Made by a program: the position numbers and the translations under genes. The notes under the pieces are model-generated. The model saw only the letters and a list, made by a program, of their open reading frames with translations, ran no database searches and was not told where the DNA came from. 64,000 bases of DNA from Erythrophleum ivorense (lineage: Eukaryota; Streptophyta; Magnoliopsida; Fabales; Fabaceae): contig JAIUCV010000003.1 of the NCBI GenBank assembly GCA_026724425.1, positions 47,455,283-47,519,282 on the forward strand. Reading direction: 5' to 3'. Below are positions 34,514-46,217 of the stretch, in pieces. Every line of letters begins with the position of its first letter. Position 1 is the stretch's first letter.

Positions 34514-35890
34514 AGAAGACAGCGGGCAAGCCATCAACACCTAGAGCTTTCAGGGCCCTAATGGAAAAAATAGTATCATGAACTTCCTTATCAGAAACCA
34601 GAGTATCAAGCTGAATCAAGTCATGTTCATTAAGAGCAGGGAAGGTTGGGGCAATGTTAGGGGTACAGGGACCCTTACCTTCATCAGCGTAAAGATTCTT
34701 AAAGAAATCCATCACCATGACCTTCAACTTTTCTCGGTGTTCTTCCCAACCCCCATTATTATTTTTTAGCATTACCACCTTACTTTTCCTTTTTCCCGTA
34801 ACTACTTTATGGTGACTTTATGGTGATAAAATTTAGTATTCTGATCTCCATCATTAATCCATTCCGTGCGAGCTTTTTGTAACCAGAGAATTTCATCATC
34901 ATTTTCCTCAAGCTCCTTATGGAGTCATTTCTGCAATGTAAAGGGGGTTTGATAAGGTCTTGAGGTAAAGTTAATTTTTTGCTGAATACCATTCAGTCTA
35001 GCCAGGAGATGCTATTTCTAGCGAGAAATGTGGCCGAAGACATTTTTGTTCCAAACAACTAAGGTCCTCAGACAAGGAAGAACTTGTACCATACCAATTC
35101 TTGGAGACGACGTCGCGAAAGGACTAATGAGTGAGCCAAGCAGCTTCAAAACAAAAAGGCCTTAAAATAGGACCAGAACGGGAACCAATGCTGAGAAGAA
35201 GAGGGTGGTGATTTGAGCAACCCAATCTATTCATAATCTTCACAAATGCTTCCTGGAAAAGCAGCCGCCAAACCTCATTGCAGAAGCCCCTATCAAGTTT
35301 CTCAAAGACCCTTTCATAACCTTCACTAGGGGACCTCGCCAGGTGAAAGGATGCCCATAAGAATGTAATTCAATGAGGTTACAACTATTGATTCTTTCCT
35401 TAAAAATGGCACATCTATGTATGTCGATAGTAGCCCCTCCGGCTTTCTCTTCGGCACTTCGAATGTCACTGAAATTTCCCATAACAAGCCAAGGTGTTTT
35501 TATAGCAGAAGTGAGGGAAGGCAGCTGGTCCCATTAACCTTTTCTTATTTTCTTCCCCTGGGCTAGCGTGGACCGCAGTAGAGGGCCAACCTTCCTCCCT
35601 AGCAAACTGAATAGACATATGACAGTATTGGTCATCCCTCTCCAACATTTCAATTTAAACTTCATTGGGTTTCCATCCCTCCCAAATGGCCCCTGTGTAG
35701 CCACTTCCAGGGATACAAGCTCACTCCTCAAAACCCATCTCCCGAAAGATACCAGTCTCTTTAGAGCAACCGTCTCGAGTTTTCAAGAGAACCAAGACTT
35801 GAGTTTGATGAAGACGAAAAACAATGCTTGCGTTTCGGATAAAACTCCTGTTATCAGTGCCTCTCCAGTTCCGACAATAATGTGTCGATT
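34514..35890 (-). pseudogene. L1-like LINE, 5' half (endonuclease to RT start)
   Basis: Right to left, the frame at 35933-35721 has NWRGTDNRSFIRNASIVFRLHQTQVLVLLKTR, matching the WNCRG start and ETR/ETK motif of the APE-type endonuclease. Next come STAVHASPGE...NKKRL and the LVIGDFN-equivalent (YGKFQ / MGNFSDI). The frame at 35482-35240 contains HSYGHPFTW. The frame at 34778-34514 contains DKEVHDTIFSIRALKALGVDGLPAVF, the conserved ALGxDGxP start of RT. It joins in frame with the 3' half at 29279 once the Gypsy insertion and one AGAAG copy are discounted. No separate ORF1 was found upstream, so the LINE may be 5'-truncated. Confidence 0.82.
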
Positions 35891-37410
35891 TATTAAATAA
35901 TAAAATATAAGTTTTATATAATATTTTATTCATATAATAATAAAATAATATATAATATATAATTAAATATAAGATCTAATTATATAATTTAATATTATTT
36001 TATAAATAAATAAATATCATTTTATTTTATGTAAATATTTTTTATTAATAAAATATAAAAAAATATAATATTTTAGAAGTCCTTAACAATTTTTCATTTT
36101 TCTCATCCATGTCTTCTTTTTCGTCTCTCAGCGCTCACACTTGGATCTCAAATCCTGGTGTACATGTAATACTAACAAAACAATCTAGGTCAGATCCACA
36201 ACCTAGCAAACGTCAGGTAGAAGATACTATTTGAAAGAATCCCTTCTAAATCTTTTCTATCTAACTATTTTGTGAAGGGCATCTAACTCGTGTTTATAAG
36301 AAAAAAAAAATAAGACACAGATCTACTTAAAATCCTAATGCCTTGTATCATGATAACGGGTCGATCTAGAAGGGAAAGATGAATATGGTAACAAACATGA
36401 CAGGTCAATATTGAACCGAATGGCAAAGAGTTCAACAGAGAAAGAGAGAGTTCAGGGACAAAAGCTTCGAGTAGAAAGAGCTAGTTAGTGTTTCCATAGA
36501 AAAATGAAAAAGAAGATGGAGTGAGCAAGGAATGTGGTAATGGATAGTGATTTAAACGTTGCGTTTTAATGAATGCAAAGATAGGTGGCAGATTTATAAC
36601 CCTTGCTCCAGTGGACGGCCAAGATGTAGCAAACTCTACAGGAACTTCACTAAGCGAACTCTAGAGGATCCTCATCAGAGCTGCAGAGTCATGCACGTTG
36701 CGTTCTTGGAGTTGAAATGTGTCCCCAACGTAAGAATCCATGAGGGCCTCCCACACAAAGAGCGAACCCTTCTTTTGAATGGGTAACTGTAGCTTATCGC
36801 GAGTGGATTGTCTACATTAGAGCTCTACAACATCCGGTGCAGTAAACTAAATCATGACCGCCCATTCAATCGAAGGGATTTCTGTGCGCCACGTCTCTCA
36901 CACAGTGCATTTCGCACCGTTTTACTTAAGATCAGCTCCACGCGAACGCACCGTTTTGAGCTGATCATCAATCTCTTGCCTCCCGCGACAACTGGGCATT
37001 TTCTCCAGACTGGTGAAGAACGACGAAGAATGCGATGAAGACTCCTGATCCCTTGTTTCATTTTGGGCATTTTCTCCAAATATGGTCTCGGCAATTAAGA
37101 GTGACAGTTCTGGAAAATTAATATTTTATCCAAATCAGTATTTTCTCCAGATTTGGTCCCAACTACTTAAACTCCAGATCCCTTGCTTCCGATCTTGATT
37201 TCGCAATTTCCCCTCATGCTCTCTTCGAGTTCTCTCACGGTGAATGAGGGATTCTATGGATTAATTTTTTGATGTGTTTTTTCTCTAATATGTTCTCTTG
37301 CATTTTTTTCTGGATTTTTCCCATATTGAGTCCCGTGCAGTTTTAATTTAGTGGCCTCCAAGCATTTTGTTACACCTACTGTAATTAACAATAACTGTAA
37401 CAATAACAAT
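35891..37410. other. Unassigned stretch between two LINEs
   Basis: 35890-36070 is almost pure A/T. 36100-37330 is less AT-rich than its surroundings and holds a perfect 9-bp inverted repeat GATCAGCTC...GAGCTGATC at 36930-36966. It also has three imperfect copies of a TTTTCTCCA(G/A)A motif near 36999, 37070 and 37140, two of them followed by TTTGGTC-like sequence. Small frames (36559-36786, 36808-37038, 36852-37094) have no recognisable domain. It could be a captured gene fragment or an unknown element. Confidence 0.35.
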
Positions 37411-38632
37411 ATGTTTTTTTTTACTAGTTTAGGTCATCCATACATATCAAACAATGTTATAAAATTTTATCATAAATTATATTTTTAAATAAATTATTTA
37501 AATTTAAATTTTTTTTAATAATTTTGTCTATAATTTTTTGTGATTTCTTTCCATCTCTAATTATTAAACTATTTTTCATCTGATCTACTAATCTTATTGG
37601 AACTTCTATAAATCTTCTTCACACATATCTAAACCATCTAAGATATGATTCTACCATCTTTTTCACAATAGGTACGACTTCAATTTTCCCTCTAATGTAT
37701 TTATTTCTAATTTTATCTTATTTGATATGCACATTCATCTAACGCAACATTCTTATCTCTGCAATATTAAATTTATTTTTTTGTTAGTTTTTTATTGTCC
37801 AACATTCAGTCTCATACAATATTGTTGGTCTTATAGTTGTGCGATAAAATTTATCTTTAAGTTTGAGCGATACTTTTTTATTTATAATAACACCCTAAGC
37901 ATTTCTCCATTTCATCCATCCCATTTGAATCATATGGTTTACATCTTCCTCTATTTTCTCGTCTTGTTGTATGATAGATCTAAGATATTTAAATTGAGTG
38001 ACTTGTGGTATGGTGTGTTCTTCAATTTTCACTTCTACGCTAGAATTAGTGTGCCTCTTGCTAAACATACATTCCATATACTTCGTTTTATTTCTACTTA
38101 AATGAAATCTGTGTATTTCCAAAGCTTGTTTCCATATTTTTAACTTCTCATTTATTTCCTCCCTCGACTCTCTAACTAAGATTATATTATCTGCAAAGAA
38201 TATGCATTGTGGTACTAGCTCTTGGATATGTTTAATAAGTACATCTGAGGTTAAAGTAAAAAGATAGGGACTCAAAGTTGATCTCTGATGTAGGCAATAG
38301 TTATCAAAAAATCTTTGGTGGGCCCACTTTGTGTTCTCACACTAGTTGTAACTATATCATACATATCTTAAATTGTTTGAATATAAACAATATAAACTCT
38401 TTTTTTTAAGCCTTTCACAAAACATTTCTTGACACCCTATCATATGCTTTTCTCTAAATCGATGAACATAATACGCAAGTCTTTTTTATTTGCTTGATAT
38501 TTCTCCATCAATCTTCGCAACAAGTATATCGCTTCCATAGTTGACCTATTAAGCATAAAACTAAATTAATTTTCTATAACTTAAGTTTGTAGTTTTAATC
38601 TCCACTCAATAACCCTCTCCCATAACTTCATT
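37411..38632 (-). pseudogene. RTE-like LINE fragment (RT C-terminal half)
   Basis: The frame at 38275-37895 contains SPYLFTLTSDVLIKHIQELVPQCIFFADNIILV. This is the RT catalytic region with FADN replacing the usual FADD, so an active-site Asp is lost. It continues RFHLSRNKTKYMECMFS and FKYLRSIIQQDEKIEEDVNHMI, the standard order in plant RTE-type elements. The downstream part, to about 37500, is in broken frames (WLRWFGH-type region). A T-run near 37412 could be the former poly(A) end. The 5' part is absent. Confidence 0.75.
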
Positions 38633-38909
38633 GTGACGACCCTAACTTCTAAGCGTGGTAATTGAGCTTAAAAACATGGTCAAAAATCATAAACCAAGGC
38701 AAGAAATCATTTCAAATCATCAAATTAGGAAAAAGTGAAAAAATTTGAACCTTAATGCTATTAGAGTCATTACCAATCAATCAAAACTATTCATATACAT
38801 AAGTGAAACAAATCCTCAATTAAAAACCTTTAAATTTATTACCTATTAACTTCCAACTCTCAAGGATCCCTTACAAGTGTTTCTAAATCATCCATTGATG
38901 TTGTCATAG
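38633..38909. mobile_element. Short LTR-like fragment
   Basis: Begins TGTGACGACCCTAACTTC, which looks like the start of a plant Gypsy LTR, but runs only about 270 bases before LTR copy D. No second copy is in the window. Confidence 0.3.
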
Positions 38910-40769
38910 ATGAATGTTACTTTATTAGGTGTATTTTGGAATCATAAAGGAGCTATTAGACCAAGTTAGTGTTTAAGGAAGATATGTAGCTTTAGAAATG
39001 ATTCCAATAACTTAATTGGATTCCATATATTATGTTTAGGCCAAAAGAAACAAGCCTCCCATCATTGTGAATGTGTGGTTAAGGAAGAGAGTGCATTTCC
39101 AAGAGAAAATGTGTGTGGTTGCAACAAAGATAGCTCTCTCCACTTTTTCTCATGCATGGATGAATATTTGCCTTGTATTTGAATGTGTGTATGTGTGTTT
39201 TAAGCCATGAAAAATGTTTTAGTATATGCTTGTATTCTATAATACCATGATGTTGTATTATGTTTTCAAATGATGCTTAGTATGTTTGTTTGGGTTTGCT
39301 TGAGTGTAGTGAAGCTAAGAACCCTTTAGTCATGGTGAGGATGAGCCAATAACTCTTGAGAATAAGTGAGACAAAGTCTAGAGTCTCCCAAGAATAAGGC
39401 TTAGTTCAAGGCCTTTAAGAAAAAGGGTGAGGCAAGTTCAATAACCTTGAAAAGAATGGGTGAGGCTAATCCACTTACTAGGTAAGCCTATGCATACTTT
39501 GAATGACTTGTTCAAATGCCAAGAATGCTTCTTGAATGATTATACTTTCTATTATGCCCATGCATGCATTTTTTTAAGACATGAATTATATTTTTTTATG
39601 TGTGATTGAAAGAGAAATGAACTATTGGGATTCTTTGAATCTCATTCCCTTCTCCCCAATGTCTTAACATGCTAGGTGGACCAAATGAGCAAGGTAATGG
39701 AAGCCACCAAGTTGGGAGATAAGAGATTGACATCAAAGTGTCTAGATTTGCTTCTTTTGTAGCCATACAAATGGCATATGATATAATCCTATGATGGAAT
39801 GGTTGTATAATCATATGAACATATGTAAATATGCAAATATATCATGTACAAATGAGATTTAATATTATATGTATGATATAATACATTTTGGATATTGGAG
39901 GGCTAGAATTGACTTGTATGTTCTTGTGCATGGCATGGGGTGAGAGAGTGAGATTTTAATTTCTGGGTTTATGCACCTTTGAGACATATTTAATAGAACA
40001 TTTTGGTGCTTTCCCATGTGCTCGAGTGGCCATGGTTGTCTTAGAAGCTAAAATGGACCATTTGGACCCCTTTGAGACACAAAAATGACTATTATGCAAC
40101 CCAATGTCAAAATCTGACAAAATAAATGAATTTGACAATGAAATTTGGCATGAATATAAATCTCATCTAGATATTTTTGAAAAGCTAAAGACCAGATTAT
40201 TTGGAGCTCTGTGGAATTAATTATGATTTTTCAAAGTTGGCATTTTTCTATTGAACTGATGCAGACATTGTTCATTTGGTCAGTTGCTTGGGCTATGTCA
40301 TTTGAAGGCAAAATGATATCCAATGCTCACAAAAGTTTATAGGCATAACCTAGATATGATAAGATTTCTGTGGACACCAAGATCACCCCAATTGAACCTC
40401 TGAGCAGAGTGATATGGATTTTTAAAGTTGGAGGATAATACTAGTAATGACAGTCAACCTCAGATACTATTATATCAATTTCTAGTGGCTAGTAGCTTTT
40501 GTTGTGGTCTAAAATTATTTTTAACATAAAATATACATATGTAGCTTTCCAGAATGGTAAAGTATACTTGATTTTGATTTTTTTAGAATTAGTTATGAGT
40601 TTTTAAAGTTTATGATAGTAACCTAAAAATTCAACCTAAGGCTGCACCATTGATTTTCATATATTTCATCCACTTGCACAAGTTTTAGGTCACTTCTTGG
40701 GATGGTTATGAGTTGTATTTGTGTAATTAAATATGAGAATGAGATGAATAAGTTCATATGATCCACGGG
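38910..40769 (+). mobile_element. Large LTR, copy D (both ends truncated)
   Basis: Aligns by landmarks with copy E from its position ~1490 onward: 'ttacttcattaggtg', 'caagcctcccatcattgtgaatgtg', 'gatgcttagtatgtttg', 'gctattgggattctttgaatctcattcc'. It stops at ATCCACGGG, where copy E begins with TGTAATGTCC. The first ~1.5 kb and the last few hundred bases are missing. Confidence 0.65.
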
Positions 40770-43700
40770 TGTAATGTCCAATTTTTGTCAAATGACAGAA
40801 ATGGATACGTTTTCAAAGCATATGCCTTGAAATGAATTAGTTAAGGTCCCAAAAAATTTAAGTAGTATTCTAGACTCCTAAAAATGAGAATTCTAAGCTT
40901 AGATAGAAAGAAAAATGGAGCTAGAATGAAAAAACAAATTGTGACAAAATGTTGACAAAATCTAATGGCATTTTCGTAATTTTGAGTAAATTTTGAAATT
41001 CTCATAAAAGGACTTTTTAAATGAAAGTTTTGAGTTTTCTGGGGTTCTTAAAAGTCTTAAAAACCGTAGGAAGGCCCAGAACAGTTAAAACCTCTTCAGT
41101 GAATATTTTCCAATGTCAGTTGACCCGAATTTTGATAGATTTATTCGGAAAGGTTTTAGCTCCAATTTGAGTGATTCCAAAGCCATTATATAAAATTAGG
41201 AATCTAAATTTTATGATAGAAAAAGTGGTTCTAAAAAAGGAGTTAAAATGAATTGAAAACAAAAATACCAAGATAAAGGGACGAAATTGAAATTTTTGAA
41301 AAGTTCTTCCTAACCTACCTATATATAGGTGTCACACCCCACCTCCTCATTCATTTAACCACATTTGTTTCTACTCTAAACTAGATGAGAGAGCTAGGGT
41401 TTGAGGTGCACCAAGAGGAGAAGAAAGGGAAGAGAAAAATAAGAAAAAAGGTATGGATTTTCTTGATTTTCATGTTTTCTCCTTAGTAAACTCCTTATTC
41501 TCCATCTTCCCTTCTTTCCCATGATTTTATTGAAGTTTTTGGATTTTTTTTTAGGGTAGAACAGAGGTGGAAAATTTGGATTTGAGGAGAGGAGGCCAAG
41601 CAAAGTGAGAAACAAGCAAGAAAAGCTAATAAAATAAGGTAAATCTTCATTCCCTGGTAGCTACTCCTTCTTCCCTTCTTCTCCTTGGTTCAACTCTCCT
41701 AGAGAGCTTCAAGAAGACATGGATTTTGGATAGAACCAAAGGTGAACCTTAGGAAACTAGGTATAGAGAATAAGAATATGTAAAGAGAATTAACAAACAA
41801 CCATGGAAAATAAAGATAGAAAACTTAGGGTTTCAAGTGTCCCTTGTAAAATTTGATTTGATACAATAATTCCTAGGCCAAAATGAGTGTTTGGATAAGC
41901 TCCTAAGATACTTAAAAGGCTCTTCATATGCATCTTCTATCAAGAAAACAAAGCAAACTCTCTTGGTATCTTTATGCTGCATAGCCACGCCCTAGAGTAG
42001 TTAAGGCACCTAAAGGTAGTTTTAATTTGTTCCAAACTTATTTTTGAGTCATATATGATAGAAAAGGATGAGAAGAAGCCTTGAAAAAATTTTAGAAGCC
42101 ATGGAAAGTGAGATGGCATCATAGGTTCCATAATATGACCTAAGGAAGTAACATGTAATTAGGCTCTTTGTGTTAATTGTGTGATGATTCCAAGAGGCTT
42201 AAAAGGAGTTAAGAATCATAAATGAAAGGAAAGAATGGAGCCTAGAACTCAAATGATGGATGTTACTTCATTAAGTGCATTTAGGAACCATAAATGAACC
42301 ATAAGACAAAGTTAGAGTTCCAAGTAGATAGTAGCTTTGTGAATGATTCCAAGAGCATAATTAGTTCCTATTTTATGTGTTTAGGTGAAGAGAAACAAGT
42401 CTCCCATCATTGTGAGTGTGTGGCCAAGGAAAGGGGTGCATTTCCAAGAGAAAAAGTGCGTGGTTGCAATAAAGGTAGCTCTCTCCACTTTCTCTTATGC
42501 ATGAATGCGTGCTTACCTTGTCTTTGAATATGTGTATGTGTATTTGAAACCATGAAAAGTGTTCTAACATGTGCCTTTATTACATGGCACCATAATATTA
42601 TATTATGTTTTTAAATGATGCCTAATATGTTTGCTTGGGTTTGCTTGAGTGTGGTGAAGTCAAGAACCCTTAGCTATGGTAAGGATGAGCCAAGAACCCT
42701 TAAAAATGGTTAAGATAAAGTAAAGAGTCTCCCAAGAATGAAGTTTAGTCAAAACCTCTTAGGGAGTGTTTGGTTCAATGGAGGGGAGGGGAGGGGAGGG
42801 ATTTTAATGGAGGGGAGGGGAGGGATTTTAATGAAGGGGAGGGGATGGATTAATGGACAATTATACCCTTAATTAATTTTTTGTTATTTTTAAGATATTT
42901 TTATAAAAAAAGCTTTTTCCTATTTTTTATTATAAAAAATATTTTTTTTATTCAAAAATATTTTTTATTTTTATAAAAAATTATCTTAAACCCTATTAAA
43001 AAAATAAGGTCTATATTATATTTAAAATAAAAACAAAGTAGAGACAATTTGGTCAAACAAAACTAAAAAATTTCTCTCCCCTCTAAAAACCTCCACTTTT
43101 GAAGGGGAGGGTTTGGAGGCCCTCCCCTCCCCTCCCTTCCAATTTTTTCATACCAAATAAGGGGGAGGGTTCCCCTCCCCTCCCCTCCCCTCCCCTCCAA
43201 AACCCTCCAACCAAACACTACATTAGAGAATGTGGGTGAGATAAATCCAAAATCCATAAGAGAATGAGTGAGGCTAATCCACTTACTTAGTAAGCCTATG
43301 TATACTTTGTATGACTTGTTCAAATGCCAAGAATGCTTCTTAAATGATCGTACATTTCATTATGCTCATGCATACATGTTTAAGACTTGTATTGCATTCT
43401 TTATATGTGATTGAAAGGGGTATGAGCTATTGAGATTCTTTGAATCTTATTCTCTCCTCTCCAATGTCTTAACATACTAGGTGGACCAAATGAGCAAGGT
43501 AATGGGAGATACCAAGTTGGGAGATGAAAGCTTGACAACAAAGTGCCTAGTTTTGTCTCTTTTGTAGCCATATCAATGGCATATGATGTAATCTTATGAT
43601 AGAATTGTTGTAAAATCATTTGAATATGTGTAATTACCCAAATATTTGATGTATGTATGAGATTTAATTCCAAATGAATGGATATGTGCATTTTGGGTAG

Positions 43701-44569
43701 TAAATGGCAACTTAAAGATTATGGATTCTTGTGTATGACATGGGGTGAGAGTGTAGTTTTTAATTTCTAGGTTTATTCACCTTTGAGACATATTTAATAG
43801 ACCATTTTGGTACTTTTCCACATGCTCAAGTGGCCATGGTTGCCTTAGAACTCAAATCAGACCATTTGGATCCTTTACGAGACTCAAAAGTGACCATTTT
43901 ACACCCCAATATCAAAATTTGATCAAATGAACGAATTTGTCCATGAAATTTGCATATAGATCTCATCTAGAGCTTTTTGTGAAGCTAGAAACCATATTAT
44001 TTGGAGCTCTGTAGAATTAATTATGATTTTTCAAAGTTGGTATTTTTCTGCTGAACTAATGCAGACACTATTCATTTGGTCAGTTGTTTAGACTATGTCA
44101 TTCGAGGGCCAAATGATGTCCAATACTCATGAAATTTTACAAATATAAACTAGACATGATAAGCTTTCCATGGCCACTAAGATCACCCTAATTGGACCTC
44201 TAAACAGGGATATATGAATTTTTGAAATTGGAGGACAGTATCAGTAATGAAAGGTGACCTCTAGTACTGTTCCATCAATTTCTAATAGTTAGTAGTCTCT
44301 GTTGTGGTATGGAATTATTTTTATCATAAAGTAGACATCTATAGCTTTCCAGAATGGTAAAGAATCCTATATTTCAATTTTTCTAGACTTAGTTATATTT
44401 TTTCAAATTTATGATAGTAACTTGGAATTACTACCCGAGGCTGCATTCTTGAATTTCATGTATACCATCCACTTGCATGAATTCTAAGCCACTTCTTGGG
44501 ATGGTTATGAGTTGTATTTGTGTAATTACATATGAGAATGAGATGAATGAGCTCATATGGTTCATGGGA
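40770..44569 (+). mobile_element. Large LTR, copy E (3' end truncated)
   Basis: Starts at an intact TGTAATGTCC terminus. Its first few hundred bases match the start of the LTR at 62695 (landmarks 'ctagactcctaaaaatga' and 'aatggcattttcgtaa'). It stops at TTCATGGGA, next to the TGTAACG terminus of copy F, so the expected terminal piece is absent. It contains the Tourist-like MITE at 42762-43222. Confidence 0.7.
42762..43222. mobile_element. Tourist-like (PIF/Harbinger) MITE
   Basis: Termini GGGAGTGTTTGGTT and, on the other strand, TGTAGTGTTTGGTT, next to GGGGA/GGGGAGG-rich subterminal repeats on both sides of an AT-rich core. TTA flanks both ends (42759-42761, 43223-43225), the 3-bp duplication typical of PIF/Harbinger. 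No coding capacity. Confidence 0.72.
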
Positions 44570-46217
44570 TGTAACGCTATAAATTTTCTAGCTTATCTCA
44601 TGCTATTTTCATACTTTACATCATGTAATTCATGAAGGAGCAAGGAAAAAGGTAGTAAGAAAATGAATTTCTTAGCGTTGCACTATGCATAAATTTTTCA
44701 TTCGAAGTCCCGTGGATCATATGGACTTATGTATTATATTATCATATTTAATTACATGGATACAATTCATTTCCATCACTAAAAGTGGCCTACAACTCGT
44801 GAAAATCAAAGGGAAGCATAAAACTCATGCGTATATTTTCAGCCATAATTTTGCCATTTCTATCACAAACTTTGAAAAATCATAACTAATTTTAGAAAAA
44901 TTGAAGTCATGCATTCTTAGATATTCTGGAAAGATATACATGTCTACTTTATGCTAAAAATATGTCCAGACCATAACATCTAACATAAAAGATGTTTGAC
45001 ATTTGAAAAGGTCTAGAGGTCAGGCTATCTACTAGTACTGTCACAGGTTTCTGCGGCAAACTTCAAAAATATCTAATTAATTCTAAAAAATCCAATTCAT
45101 ACAAATGATACCAATTTGGAAATCTATAGATGTTAGTTAGAGGAAAAAAATAACTCTAGACTAGTTCAGGCACTCTTAGACCTCGAAACTCAATCAAATA
45201 GTACCTGAGGTCAGTTGGGGCACCTGATACTGGATAGGAATTTCAAAAATTCATATCTCCCTTTCTAAACTTTCAAATGAGGTGCTTCTAGTTGGCACAA
45301 ATCACTGAAAATGTTTAGTTTCTTTATATGATATTTTGTAGCAATTGGACATCATTTGAACCATGTGTGATAGATTTCATTTTCGGACCAAGTGAATAGT
45401 GCATCAGACCAAAATCAGAATTTTTGCTAACTTTGAAAATTCATCAAATATTCTCTTGACCTCCAAAAATTATGTTCTTTAGCTTGCCAAAAATCTCTCA
45501 ACAAACTTTAATTTCATCCCAAATCTTAGATAAAAAAGAGCTCATTTAGACAAAAAGTGATATAGAGTTCCATTATGGTCAATTTTGGCTCCATATAGGA
45601 TACTAAAGTGCCCAATTGACTCTCCTTGATGTTTGGCACCTCTTGGGTAAGTCTAAAAACATGATTATGACTTGTATGAGTTGCCCAAATGGTCTCAAAC
45701 CTCATGCATCTCATTTTGGTCATTCCACTTCCATTTATGCATGTATTTCCATTATGCTAGTTTACCATTACATGTCTAAATTGTACATTCTCATGGATAT
45801 GACCTTAGCTCTCATTTATACATAACATATCAACATAATTACACATGCTCATATGGTTACATCACAATTTCATTAAGGGATTACATCATATGCCATGTGT
45901 ATGGCTAAAAAAGAAGTAAAACTAAGCATATTCATATACTTTGATGTCAATCTTCTTCTTCTAGGCTTGGTGGCCTCCATTACCTTGCTCAATTGTTTCA
46001 CCTAGCATGCTAAGACATTAGAGAGGAGGGGATGAGATTCAAAAAATCCCAATAGCTCATCTCTTATTCAATCATATATAAAAGATGTAAAAACAAGTCT
46101 TACCAATGCATGCATGGGCATATTGTCATGTGTAAACATTCAAGAAGCATTTTTCAACATTTGAACAAGTCATACATAGCATACAAAGGCTTGCCAAGCA
46201 AGTGGATTAGCCTCACC
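44570..46217 (-). mobile_element. Large LTR, copy F (inverted, truncated)
   Basis: Starts TGTAACGCTATAAATTTTCTAGC and follows the same landmark order as the chromovirus LTR at 13528 (minus orientation), up to 'ggcttgccaagcaagtggattagcctcacc'. There it breaks and copy G begins in the opposite orientation. Confidence 0.65.

Noticed and set aside
36559..37094. Overlapping frames on both strands as a small host gene
   Set aside because: None has a domain or convincing splice sites; reported only as an unassigned region.
42780..43200. Tandem G-rich array as a telomere-like or satellite repeat
   Set aside because: The array is part of a MITE with TTA duplications and inverted termini.
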